Origin: Pterobdella sp. o SKG-2022
Taxonomy: Eukaryota; Annelida; Clitellata; Hirudinida; Piscicolidae
Direction of reading: 5' to 3'
Assembly: GCA_964035795.1 (NCBI GenBank)
Contig: OZ038320.1
Span: forward strand, 8,950,671 to 9,014,670
DNA: 64,000 nucleotides
Numbering within the stretch: position 1 is the first letter of the stretch; every line of letters starts with the position of its first letter. Shown piece after piece: positions 1-12,029 of the stretch. The notes below the pieces were generated by a model. The model made no database searches. It was given only the letters and a program-made list of their open reading frames with translations, and was not told the origin of the DNA. The translations under genes were made by a program, and so were the position numbers.

Positions 1-2951
1 GTCCATCGAGGCATGAAAAATCAACTTATTTTACGGCAATTTTTTGTCAAAATCATTATCTTTGATGAATTTTTTTCTTTTTTCTGGTACTTTTTATTAA
101 TTCATTTGGTAATGTTTTAGGGCTTTTATATTTATTTAACGGTTTCATCTTTAGAACATAAAAAATAGTATTCAGAATATATGAAATTCTTGCACTATTT
201 TTATCATAATCTTAAAATAAAATCTAACATCTAGTTAAAATTTCAAAGAAAGATAAAGATCCGATATCCAAAATTAGAATGCTTTTAAGGAGCTTTCAAG
301 GAATTTTAATATTTGGAGCACTTGCTTTTACGCGAAAGTAGATGGAGTTGGGCAAGATTTACACAGTGAGGGAGATCAGAGCGTGAATAATGTATTGCAA
401 AAAGGTTGAAAATGCCGGTGGGTAGAATGGAATGTTTTATGTTCATATCGGCAAACTGTATAAGTGTGAAAAAGCTGCAAAGCAGAGCGTGAAAGACATG
501 GATTTAAAAAGAGTGATGAATACAAAAACTCACCGAGTAGGAAATGGCGAGGCACGAGAATTTATGACCATATGAATGAAATATTGGCTTCTGGAAGATA
601 CCAAAAATATTAATAGATCCACAAAGTCTTGAGCAAGCAAAGAAAGCTTTTTATAAACTTTGATTTACATTCAAATAGTACATTTTTTTAATTTAAATTT
701 TTTAGTTTTTAATTGATGTTTTGCAATATATATATGATAGACAAAAAACTTTAATTTGAAATATAATTAAACTTTTTCAAAAAACTTTTCTTCATTAAAA
801 TTCAAAAAAACACATTCTCTAGTTTCAAATTCAACTTTTTTGGAAATATGTGGCAAGATTTATAAAGGTTGTGACGTTTGATACAGGAATGCGCGCACAG
901 CAACCTTAAAGCAAAAAATTTAAGAATCTTTGAAAAATGTATTTCAGGCATCATTATCGTATTGAATCGCAGCTTTCAGAAAAATTCAGAGGAAACATTA
1001 ATTTTATTGTTCTTCGATCTATTGTATTATTTAAAAGTTTTAGACTTTGTGCACAACGATATTTCAAGGCTCGTTGCAGAAATGCTATATTATTTTGGGT
1101 AAATTTATTTTAAAACATCTTTAAACAGTTTGAAAATCAATATATCAAATTTTATAATCGGGCGAACAGGTTTTGCGTAAAAAATCTAATAAAAAATTTT
1201 TCAAATTGATTGTAAAATCACCTTGCATTAAATCAAAAAGCTTCAAAAATCATTAGTGAATTAAAATTAACGTACGTCATCTGATAAAACTTTAATTATA
1301 AAATTACCATTAGCTTCCATGATAAAGATAGGATGATTTGAAGGTAAATTAATGATAACTAGTACACACATGCTTCTATCTATCAGCCTTTAATGTTGCA
1401 GATAAGATTGCTTTGGTCGTAACTTAGTGGTTTATTTCAAACAAATATATCATGAATTAATGCTTTTCTCAATATAATTTAATCTCTTTTCTCGACTTGT
1501 TTTTCTTTTAAACATCTTTTTCATTGAAACTTTTTTATTTCTCACTAAATGGTTTTCAAATGGAGTAATTTTTAGACAGTAATGGTAACAAATCTTTCAC
1601 ATGCTGAATATTACTGAAGCAAAATAATAGCTTTTAAATTTCAGATTTAATTTTTGAAACACCTAATATAAATTAGATATAACTTTGATATCTACGGTGC
1701 CCGCTTTAATTAGAGAAATATGCATCAGGTTTATTAGGCTGGTATATAAATAAATTTAACGGCCCTCAATTTCCTGCGAGCTTGTCGTGGGGAAAAAAAT
1801 TCACAAAATAAACTTTTTTACACAACTACATTAAATATTCAGGATCAAATGAAATATTTTTCCAATTAAAATAACCACAGAATTTTTGCTGAGTAATTTC
1901 ATAAATCATCGTTCTTGGAAGCAGAAAATGTGTAGGCTTTTTATAACGAAGGTTAAATAAAAACATAATTAAATTTGATGTATCATGTATAAACAATGAT
2001 TGAAAAGTTCGAGTTGATTTTTAGGTGAGTTTAATATTTTTTTTGACGGGTGGATCTTTCTAGAAATAATATTATGACTCAAGCAAATATAGTGTTTCAA
2101 TATGAAAATTTTAGTTATTTCCCACTCTTTATTTTTTGTTCATAAATTAAGAATATTTGAGAATATTATTTAAAAATGAATAGATAAATCTAATTTAGCA
2201 ACAAAAAATTCTAAAAGTTGTGCATTTTGGGTGGCGAGCATATGAAGCTTAACACAGGAAAACAAATAAATATAAAGAATTTTTTGATTGTTTAAATGTT
2301 ATTCAAATATTTAAATTTCGTTAGGTGCTAGATAGATTTTATCAGAACTGACAATCCGCATTGCATAAAAAGTCTCATTATCATTGTTCACACAAATGTG
2401 TTTGTCTAAGAAAAAACCTATTGTTTAGAAAAGTATAAAAAATCTATCAAACTAACATAAAATATTTTCAATATACACCCGACAATAAAAGAAAAAGTAA
2501 CACTAATTAATTGAATTGTAGGTTCAACAACACTAAAAAAGTTAATGATTAATTGACCTTTAGTCGTTCAGTGTGTGTGCGCTTTGGAACTATTGTTAAA
2601 GTTTGAAGTGAGTTGAACTTTGGGTGGAAGTTGAATGACACTTTTAATTGAAGTTTAATTTATTAAAAGAATTATTAACCTGTCAATATAAACTTTGGGC
2701 GGGTTTGAATAAGTGAATTTTTATAAAAATCATTAGTTTATTGTAATTACCAGTTGCCAAACATTAAAGCAGATATGAGGCTATTAAAGTTTCAAAAGGA
2801 CATAAAGTTAATGATTATAAATATAAGTAATGTAAGTAATAAATTATTGTAAAGATGTGTTACAAGGTGTTTTATTCAAAGGCAAAGGTGTTTATCTGTG
2901 TGATAACAGTATCTTAACGCTTTGTGTTTGGCTTCTACTGTGAACTGGCAT

Positions 2952-3151
2952 NNNNNNNNNNNNNNNNNNNNNNNNNNNNNNNNNNNNNNNNNNNNNNNNN
3001 NNNNNNNNNNNNNNNNNNNNNNNNNNNNNNNNNNNNNNNNNNNNNNNNNNNNNNNNNNNNNNNNNNNNNNNNNNNNNNNNNNNNNNNNNNNNNNNNNNNN
3101 NNNNNNNNNNNNNNNNNNNNNNNNNNNNNNNNNNNNNNNNNNNNNNNNNNN
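2952..3151. other. assembly gap (200 N)
   Basis: A run of exactly 200 N. Two other runs in the window have the same length, so this is a fixed-size scaffolding placeholder and its true length is unknown. Frames reading through it are artefacts. Confidence 0.98.
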
Positions 3152-6100
3152 ATATATAAAGTAACTGTTGAATAAGCTTTTGATGTATTTTAGTTAATAT
3201 GTGGTACAAAGGGAAAAAAATAAATACATAAAAATGAAAACTAACATATTGTTGAGCACAATTAGCCCACCCCCTACTTGATAGAAATTCAAATATATTA
3301 ATAGATAAAAAACATGAAAAATTTTTAAATTAAAATTGATTAAAAGGACGAGTTTTACGACTTGTGAAATCGATGGAAACTTGAGTGCCTTGTGTTACAT
3401 GTTTCAAGTAAAACATAATCACCACCTAGCGATGCTTTATAATTTCTAAATGTAATTATTTCAAGTACTCAGATACAATCAACTAATTGTTGGTGCCATG
3501 CTGGTAATTGCACAGTGTGTTTTTCTACAGGTTTAAAAAGAACTTGAGACATTATCATTAATATCTCACTAATAAAATTGTTATCAATATACTTGAACCA
3601 ATAATTAAATACACTTGTTTTTTAAAGTTGAAATCCTTACTAAGAAAGTCTTCATCAACTGAATATTCTTGGTATTATAGATTGAAAGACTCTAAATCAT
3701 AATATAAAATGCTTAAAAACCCAATGGCGCACAAGAAAAATAGGGAGTATTATAAGTGCAAGTTGGGATGCCCAGAAAGATTAAAGGCATTAGAGTATAT
3801 GACAACATGGACATTGATCAACCATTATGAGGCCAATGCGTGCAGTTTTTGTTTGGTGTTGTTAGTTCTGTTAATTGAAACTACCAAATTTTTGCTTTTT
3901 TAATAAATAATAATTTTTGTAAAAAATTTTTTCATAGAGATTGAGCCAAAGTTTTGTGAATTTCGGAGTTCCATTAATTGTATAGACCTGAAAATGTAAT
4001 TAAAAAGAATAAGTCTTTTTGATTTATGAAAGTGCTTTAAAAAATTTAATTTTCAAGAAAAAGGTATAAAACAGACTAGAAAACCATCCTCAAACAAGTG
4101 GTGGCTGATAATGATTAGTTCTCAATGCCTTTCAACCGCAGACTCACCTTAACATCTGTCATTCTAATTTCTTATCAAACATATAAAACTTTTATGCGCT
4201 TAAATGCTTAGATTGCAATGATTGAAAGTTATAGCTATCTAGCGGTGATAGAAACCATCAAAAATTAATAAAGCTCTCAAAGTTTACCTTGAAACAAGCA
4301 TCTGTTATGAAATGTTAATTACCAAGGTTTGAAATGTAAAATACTTTAATAATTTTTGAAACAACAAACTTAGTATCAAAAATAATAGTTGTTTTTATAC
4401 ATAACATTTTACAATGCCCTTCCATGTAATGCTATGCATTAATAAATATTTGAAATAAATACTGGGTAGGTTCAAAAACTCTAATTGGAAAAGGATTTTT
4501 AAAAATGAATTCAAGTTTTAAAAATAGTTTTAAACACCGAAAAAATTAGTTGAATCTGTCTTTCAAATTGAAATTTGCATAAAATTTGTTTGAATGAGTT
4601 TTTGAATAAAAACTAATGGTTCTAATAATTGAAGTTCTAAATTCGAAAGAATTATTGAATAGATGTTACCCTTTTTTCTCGAAATTCTAGTGTTTTATTT
4701 TTTGAAAATAATAAAAAAAGCCGATAAAAAAAAGATAAAACCTCTCCTTGTAATTCAAGTCATTTTTTTATGTCAAAGCATAGTTGTATGTCATGGAGGA
4801 GTTAATAATGAAGATCATTGCGAGCTCCTGTAATCATTTTGCAAGCAATACCACTTTTGTAATTAAAATTTGTAGACAATTTTTGGAAGATTTTTAAAAG
4901 ATTTATGAATAATTTTAAAGTTATGTTTTGAAATTTGATAATCCAAGCTAATAGGATACTATTTTAATAAAAATATTTTTATTTCATATCTGCTTAGAAA
5001 CATAATATTTCTGCTAAATATCATATGGAACCGTTGTTTACATACTCTTATTCCAAAGTTTCTACACTTTATGTTTATTCGAAAAACTTCTTTTTCATAA
5101 AAATGTATCCTTTTTTATATACAATATTTTTATACACGTGTTTTACAGCTATTAATTTGCTAAAACCATTTCTCAATTCGAGTTTTTTTTGCGGATGCCT
5201 CTTTTTGCGCAGTAAAGCCGTATAAAGAATGTTTGGTAAATGATAATCTGACTTAACATTTTGTTTATGAACAATGTGTCTTACAATCATGAACTTTTCT
5301 GTGTGTTCTTTTCTTTTGAATGAAAAAAAAAAGAGTTATCAAAAATTCAATTTTAATACAGCCTTTTTGTGCAAATTTTGCAAATTAAGATGAAGCGATA
5401 GAATGAAATATTTGAGATTTGTTTCACAAAAATGATAATTCGAGCTTGCACGAATGATTAATGTGAAGATTAGAAAATATTCATCTGAAATTTTTATATG
5501 ATTGAAGTCTCTAAGACGTTGATGAAACTGTTTGCATTTTTTCGCTCAAAACAAAATTGTAAAGTCGTTTCCGCACCAAAAGTAAAAAGTTTATACAATT
5601 CATCAATCAATGGTTATCTGAATTAACGAATAAAAATAGCTTACCTACCTTTTTTAAATGTTTCTTTTTTTCATTTTTGTACTGCGTAAAAAAAGTGATT
5701 TATAAAAGAATAAATGAATACAAAAGAGAGTATAATTAATTATTGAAATCTAAGTTTAATTCTGAGTTAAGTCAGCGCAATCTGAACACAAAACTGTGAA
5801 ATAAATCAATGTTCAAAACATTTACATTACAAGCCGTAACACCACGCAATGATTATTTCGTAAGATTGTGACATGGTTTGATCAAAAATACTGACTCGTG
5901 TGAATAATGAAGGAAACTCTCTAGGGGATTTAATGTGGTTTTTTCTATAATTTTTTGTAATAAAATGCTTGGATGGATTTCAAAGATACTTGGCTTCTTT
6001 TATTATAACTGCGGTTTTTTAGAGTCGTTGTTTTTTGCCTCATGACTTTTTATAATTTCAAAAAGAATAATTTCAAGTCTTGAATTTAGAAAAAGATGCT

Positions 6101-6329
6101 TGCCTCATAACTCTTTATGCATCTCAATATTTCATGTATAATTGGGATCAATTGATTGCCTTGCTGGATGCAAAAATAATTTGTTATTTCTCATAAATTT
6201 TCTTCCCCTTCTTTGAAGCTTTATAAAATAACTAATGTGTTTTTTTTTAATTTAATTTTATAAAAATCTAAAAAGTTTTGCAATAAATATTTGAAAGAAA
6301 ATTAACCGTATGGTTCGCATTTATAAAGT

Positions 6330-6470
6330 TTAATTTTTCAGAGACATCTTATGTATGTTTTGTATAGCAATTAAACTTTAAAAACATCAATTGAAGATTC
6401 ATGCTTTTATTTAAAATAAAAGCTATGATTTTCGATAAGTATAGCCTTATCATAAAACATTAGCATTAAA
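6330..6470 (+). repeat. dispersed repeat copy (family B)
   Basis: The segment around 6430-6467 (core TTTAGCCTTATCATAAAACA-like, here with GTATAGCC) is nearly the same as 33418-33464. The segment 6340-6405 matches, in reverse complement, 33245-33330 (shared core ACTTTAAAAACATCAATTGA). Partial copies are seen at about 35755-35825 (+) and 61425-61470 (-). The short length, the absence of coding capacity and the changed relative orientation of the two halves suggest a MITE-like or SINE-like element. Confidence 0.6.
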
Positions 6471-6585
6471 TACAATGATAAAAAAATATTCAAAATTTTT
6501 CTTTGAAGAATATTCAAAAACAATTAAAAAATTTTTAAATACATCAAATAATATAAAGATTATTGAAATCTCTTACAAATCGCAG

Positions 6586-9500
6586 TGAAAGTTGAAAAGT
6601 GCATGAGAGAAACCTTGAACATTTCCTGTCCTGCTTTTCAAGTCATTCATATCACTTCTGCAGAGTTGGTTTGCTTAGATCCTATCATTTTTTTCAAATA
6701 ATTTTTTTAGAGTTTCTGCTTCAAAGCTTTGGAGATCTAACAAATGCTTCATTATCTTTTTGAAGCACTTTTATAAGGATTTATATTCAAATTAATTGCA
6801 ATGAACACAAAGGTACGGTCGGATGCGAAGAGGCAGATGTGTGGGGAAAAGCTACCACAACTTCGACTGCTTCATAAATGTAACCCACAACGTGAGAAGT
6901 CTTTGTGCTGGCAAACGGAGATGTAAATTTGAAGTGTTGAGTGAACTAGGAGCTAAATACGATCCATGCACTGAACTCGAGTCTTTCCTTGATGTGGATT
7001 ACGACTGTCTCAATGGTTGGTCTATGACTTCAAGACCTACCATTTTCGACCCTTTTTTGATTCATTATACTTTGTACGATAAATATGAAATTTTCGAAGT
7101 TTTTATATTGATTATCAGTATTTTCGATGATATATCTAGTTTTTTACTGATATGATTTCATGTTTACAACTTTAAAAAGTTTTTTAAACAATTTAATAAC
7201 TAATAAATAATGAAACTTGCAAATTATACACAGTGTCACCAATCACAAAGACTTATTGCGAAAGTAGCTCATTGATGAGTGCCTCCAACCCAGGAGATTC
7301 CAAGAGTATCCATGATTCCAATGGTTTATTGTCGAGTTACTATCTGAGGCAGTACGATGGAACTAATGAAGACAATGATGAACATGAAGAAGGTTCGACT
7401 AGTTTTTGTCTAAACTTCTTTTTAATGAAATTCAAAATATTTTAAAATTTATGTTGAAAATAATTTTAGAAATTTACTTTTTCAATCATTTTCTTTTTTT
7501 CGGAAGACATTTTCCATGAATATTAAAGTAACAATAGCTTAGTAATTATAGCACTGAACACGAAACTAATCTTGTTTTGCAAGTCTTAAAGCTCGCTAAT
7601 GACATGGAAACGCGGAATATGCCGCATTGAAAATGATTTTTGCGATTTTTAACTTCTTTTCTCTCCAATATTTTTACCATTAGTGGTGAACTCTTTCCAA
7701 ATGAGTCAATTTGCTGAAAGATTTCAATTTTAAATTTTTTGCACACAATTTAATAACTCGCTGTGTTTAATAACTTATACCAAGCAATTTTAACTTTGAA
7801 AGGATACATTATTTAATTGTTTCATTAACTTTTTAATATACTTTCAATTTTTATGTTCCGGATTTTAATTCATAACATTGAATTTTTGATTTATTCAACA
7901 GCATCACACACTTGCTCCTTACGATTGGAGACAAAGGCAGGCAAGCAATGGAGGCTCTCCCTAGTCATGTTCGACAACAATTATCAACCAGAAACACACG
8001 TTGCAGATAAATGCAGAGATCTTTTCAAAATAAAAGAGTTCAGTAAAAAAGAGATACGCGTACAAGACTATATAAACGAGTTTAACAACAAGAATAAAAA
8101 TGAAATTTATAACAGCAACAATGTTTACAACTACAGTCCTTCGAACAACGTAAAAAACAAAGTGTTTTTGGCAGAATACACTGTAAACGCGTGCATGGCA
8201 GATTCCAGGAATCCCGAAGTCTTATATTCTTCTGTTGGTGACATTTTGGAAATCGAAATAAAACAAAGCCCATCAGAGAAAACCTTTCTAGAATATCTTA
8301 TTAAATTTAACAGTGAGTTATTTGATGAATTAAGTAGAAAGTTTTGCTTTGGTATAATGACAATACGACAAGCTTTGTTCAAAACATTTGAAAAGTAATT
8401 TTATTATTAAGAAACAATTCATTCTATTTTTTTTTGAATTTTTGAAAAATTCTTTTATTGAAATTTATTGTTCTCCACAAAATCATTCAACTTTAAGAAT
8501 GAAGGAGGCTTAAAATTTTCTCAGTTGTTAGATACAATTCTTTATTCAACTTTTTCAAGGCGCTTTGTATTTTGCTTAATTAAACATTCAAAACTAAAAT
8601 TGTGACTCAATTTTCAAATAGCTAATCTGATTATCAGTTTCATGCTAAAGGCATTATTTATCGAAGTTTTTAACGAAATATGTCGAAATATTGGAAGTAG
8701 AGTTTTTGAAATAAATAGAAGGACACTGAAACATATAGAAGCAATTTCAGTGAATATTTTATATGCAACTTGTTTTTATAGAAACTCGCCTTGATTTATG
8801 AAAGACTACGTATTTTGAATAAGATATTTTATTTACGTTTAACTTTTCTTGTTTTCGAAATAATATTTTTTTCAAGCAAAAAAATACGTCTGCCGACAAT
8901 ATTTATGCTTTTATTTCTCGAAGAAACACAAGAAGATAATGATTTAATATAATATAATGTTTTAATTGTACCACTGAAATAACAAAATCAAAATATATCA
9001 AACAATTTTCACCAGATTTCGGTTGCGAGACTCCTCACATTAGCAATGCCTCTGTTGAAAGAATTTCCAGTGATGAGATCATTGTAACATGCCACAACAA
9101 ACACGCAGAACTCAAAAAAAACAACAAAATCAACAATAATTCTGACCGACTTTTCCAAAATTTCCACTTAAAATGCACCCGTCAAAAAGGTAAATTTCAT
9201 TCCTACCAAGAAAAGGTCTAATAAAAATGTATTATTGTTTTTTCAGAAGGTTCACTGACTTCGTATTCCTGGTCACCTGCTGCTAGAAGGACTTTGTGTA
9301 TAGAATGTATGTGGTTTTTATATGCAATTAACCATTAAAAAAGTATCCCATGTAGTTTTAAATGCGCATTTATAATAAATAAATAAAGATCAGCAGTTTA
9401 GATTATTGATGAATATCTATTAGCCAGTAATAAATGCACAAAACACGAATGCCAAATTTTATTTTAAAATATATTTTTTCATAATCTTAAAATATCAACT

Positions 9501-10536
9501 ACAACAGCATCTCCTATGAGCAACAAATGGCCCATCCTTTCTCCTGACCTCTCCAGCGCTCGTGGTTTGTCAAAATTTCTTATCATGATAATTTATTTGA
9601 AAAGGTTATTTTGAATTTAAAAATTAAATGGCAAATAGAAAAAATTATTTTGTGAACTTGATAGCGCCAGTTCAAGGCCACTAAAACATTGATGATGTTA
9701 ATGCAAAGCTCAGTCTTAAAAAACACTTGAAACAATCATTGAATTCTGAAGGTATATTCGTTGTTGTGATGTCTGGAGTGACCTTAGGAATTCTCATTGG
9801 GTGTTCTCTTCTTATGGTCACCATCTGCTACTATAAGAAGTACACATTTCAAGTTTATTACTGTTCAAGTTTTTACCTTTTGTATTTTAAACTGTTTTTT
9901 ATTGTATTCATTAAATTGTACTTTGGTTAGCAGTTTCAATTTATTCGCTCTAATGAAAAAACATCAAATACTCGAAGGAAGTTCAATAGAGAACAAAAAA
10001 GAAACTGTCTGAGTGAAATTGATTACTCGCAGTTTCTGATACGAGACAAACTTCTTTACGACTCTCAACAACCCCAACACATTCAAAACATCTCACAACC
10101 ATTAAGTCAACAGCCAAAACAACTGTTTACACAGCAACAGTATGACGAAGAAAGACAAAACTATCCTCAGTTTCTTCCTCCTCCTGTCAAACCTCCATCT
10201 GCTAACAACGATTCCAGCTACAAAGTTCTCAACCAGGATGCATATGATCAACAAATACCACAAAATATACTACCTCCTAATGGTTCGCTAGATGTCGCTT
10301 CATTAAAACTCAGCAAGCCAATCAATTTCAATGCTAAAGACTGTCCTTTCAATGCTAATTTTTTTTCAAATCAACTGAAAAACGATAACCCAATTCCTAA
10401 CTTCACCCTCACTACGCAAATGAATGGTGATCAAAAGAACCTGGGTAGTGATCCGACAACTACCGACAAAAACAAAAAAAAACTTCTCGACTCCTTTCCA
10501 AACCAAATTGACCATATTTATGAAATAGCTGGTTGA
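6586..10536 (+). CDS. SUEL-lectin, CUB-like and sushi-like single-pass membrane protein (5' partial)
   Basis: Probably a cell-surface receptor or adhesion protein. Spliced exons: 6586-6664, 6813-7015, 7234-7392, 7902-8312, 9016-9189, 9247-9306, 9508-9561, 9752-9852, 9934-10536 (about 614 codons). Exons 1-2 form a SUEL galactose/rhamnose-binding lectin domain: ITSAE|YGR across the first intron, then LCAGKRRCKF, DPCTE and a final VDYDC. The 7902-8312 exon starts HTCSLRLETKAGKQW and ends in a CUB-like SVGDILEIEI...YLIKF pattern. The 9016-9189 exon resembles a sushi/CCP module (GCETP, VTCH, LKCTR). Exon 9752-9852 encodes a transmembrane helix (VTLGILIGCSLLMVTI) followed by YYKK. The last exon is a Q/N/P-rich cytoplasmic tail with PPPVKPP and a C-terminal IYEIAG. 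Most introns are phase 1, as in shuffled extracellular modules. The signal peptide and start codon were not found. The lectin call is firm; the CUB and sushi calls are tentative. Confidence 0.8.
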
Positions 10537-12029
10537 ATTTCAAATCTTTTTAATGCTGTATTTATATTTTGAAAGTGTTAGTTGAATATGTTTCTTGGTT
10601 GTTTGAAATCATCTTATGTAACTATGTACGTTATTCTCCGTGATGCTATTCGAAACCTTTAGTCGACTTTTCAGTGCAATTAGTTTAAGAATCTATATTC
10701 AATAATATTTATTGTTGATTTTAGCTATGGTATAGATGAATTAAACTTTCCAAAGTAATGTTATATAAAATTCGTAATAGTATTTATGTATATAATAGTT
10801 TCTTAAGTTAATAATAAGTCAAATATTTGATTATTTTGACTTAAAAATGACATCTGAAGGATTTTTGCATCAAAAATTAAAGATTTTTTATATCTTTTAC
10901 ATTATAATAACTCAAAGTTGCAAAGAATAAAAAATAGAAAACAAGATCATTTAGTCAAGACCAAAGCATTTTGGTATTTCAAAATCTATTTTGACCAGAA
11001 GTTGACATGTTAGAAAGCTCGCATTTAAATTTGAAAATGTAAAACTTCTTTTTTTTATCTGACAAATCTGATTTTTAAATAATTTTTCAGTGTTTTTTAC
11101 CATCCATGTAAGTGTTTCTGTATCTTTGAGAGCTTATTATTTGAAATATTTATCTTTAGTTTTAAATAAATTAAATTAAAAAAATTTTTTCTTATATTTT
11201 TGTTCCATTTCAGATTTTGATTAAAAATAAAGTTCAAAAATCGAATGCTTTTTAAACAGGTTCATACAAGAATTTCAAATGTAGGAGACAATTTTTGAGC
11301 ATCGTATCGACCATTCTGCTATCAAAAACAATGCCAAGCGTTTTTTATGAACTTTATGACCAATTTAATTTATCCTGTAATATAAGGTCGCGAGTGGTCA
11401 TGATTTATGTGACTTGTAGAAATTTTAAAAATAATTTTTGCAATTTTATTAAAATCAATCTGTATATTTAAATCAAAATAGATATGACAATTTAGTAAAA
11501 TTTCAAGTAGTTGAATATAGTCATTGCATTCACACTTCATAATTCCTCAAAAACAACATGAGAATGAAAGCACCACGAAGGACATTTGAAAGAAACTAAT
11601 ATTTTCAAAATATAAAATTCAATTCTTCTGAAAATACTTTGATAATTTCAAAAAACTGTATTAACAACTGGCCTTCACAGAAGAGTATTTAAAATCAAGG
11701 CTATGGTGATTAGACTTTTGATAATCAATATGTGCTTATATTATTAATTTCTTTAAATCATTGAGTCAAAACTTTCAAGTTCTTCAATTTTTATCACTTT
11801 TTTCAAAAATTAAAAATTATAATTTCATCTAATCACGAGCGACTTATATGCACTGCTTATGATAAATATTCAAAAGTTTAAATTGACACTTCATATTTGG
11901 AAAAAATATTTTCATAGTATATTTACCAAGCTACTAAAGATTTTACCCTAAAAATCTTGAACACACCATTGAAATTTAATCATTTTGAAATTAAAACCTG
12001 GTAAGTACTGACACACCACAATGACTACA
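10537..12029. other. convergent intergenic region and 3' UTRs
   Basis: This lies between the ends of the convergent lectin-receptor and opsin genes. It is AT-rich with only short frames and no recognisable exon or structured RNA. It probably holds the two 3' untranslated regions. Confidence 0.6.

Larger units (their letters stand above)
1..6585. other. AT-rich stretch without a convincing gene
   Basis: I find no exon here that can be tied to a known family. Open frames are short and have no splice context. Upstream exons of the SUEL-lectin gene, including its signal peptide, probably lie here or in the N-gap at 2952-3151, but I could not locate them. A short open segment at about 430-572 looks slightly coding-like and is listed as a finding. 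A dispersed repeat copy sits at about 6330-6470. Confidence 0.6.

Noticed and set aside
878..1102. 74-codon + strand frame
   Set aside because: No motif, no splice context and composition like the flanks; expected by chance in this length of sequence.
2892..3209. Open frames through the N run
   Set aside because: They exist only because N codons cannot be stops; likewise those crossing 13795-13994 and 62243-62442.
6820..7155. Reading the SUEL exon as a stand-alone 110-codon gene from the ATG at 6823
   Set aside because: The conserved YGR lies partly upstream of that ATG and joins in frame to the 6586-6664 exon, and the frame past 7015 is intron.
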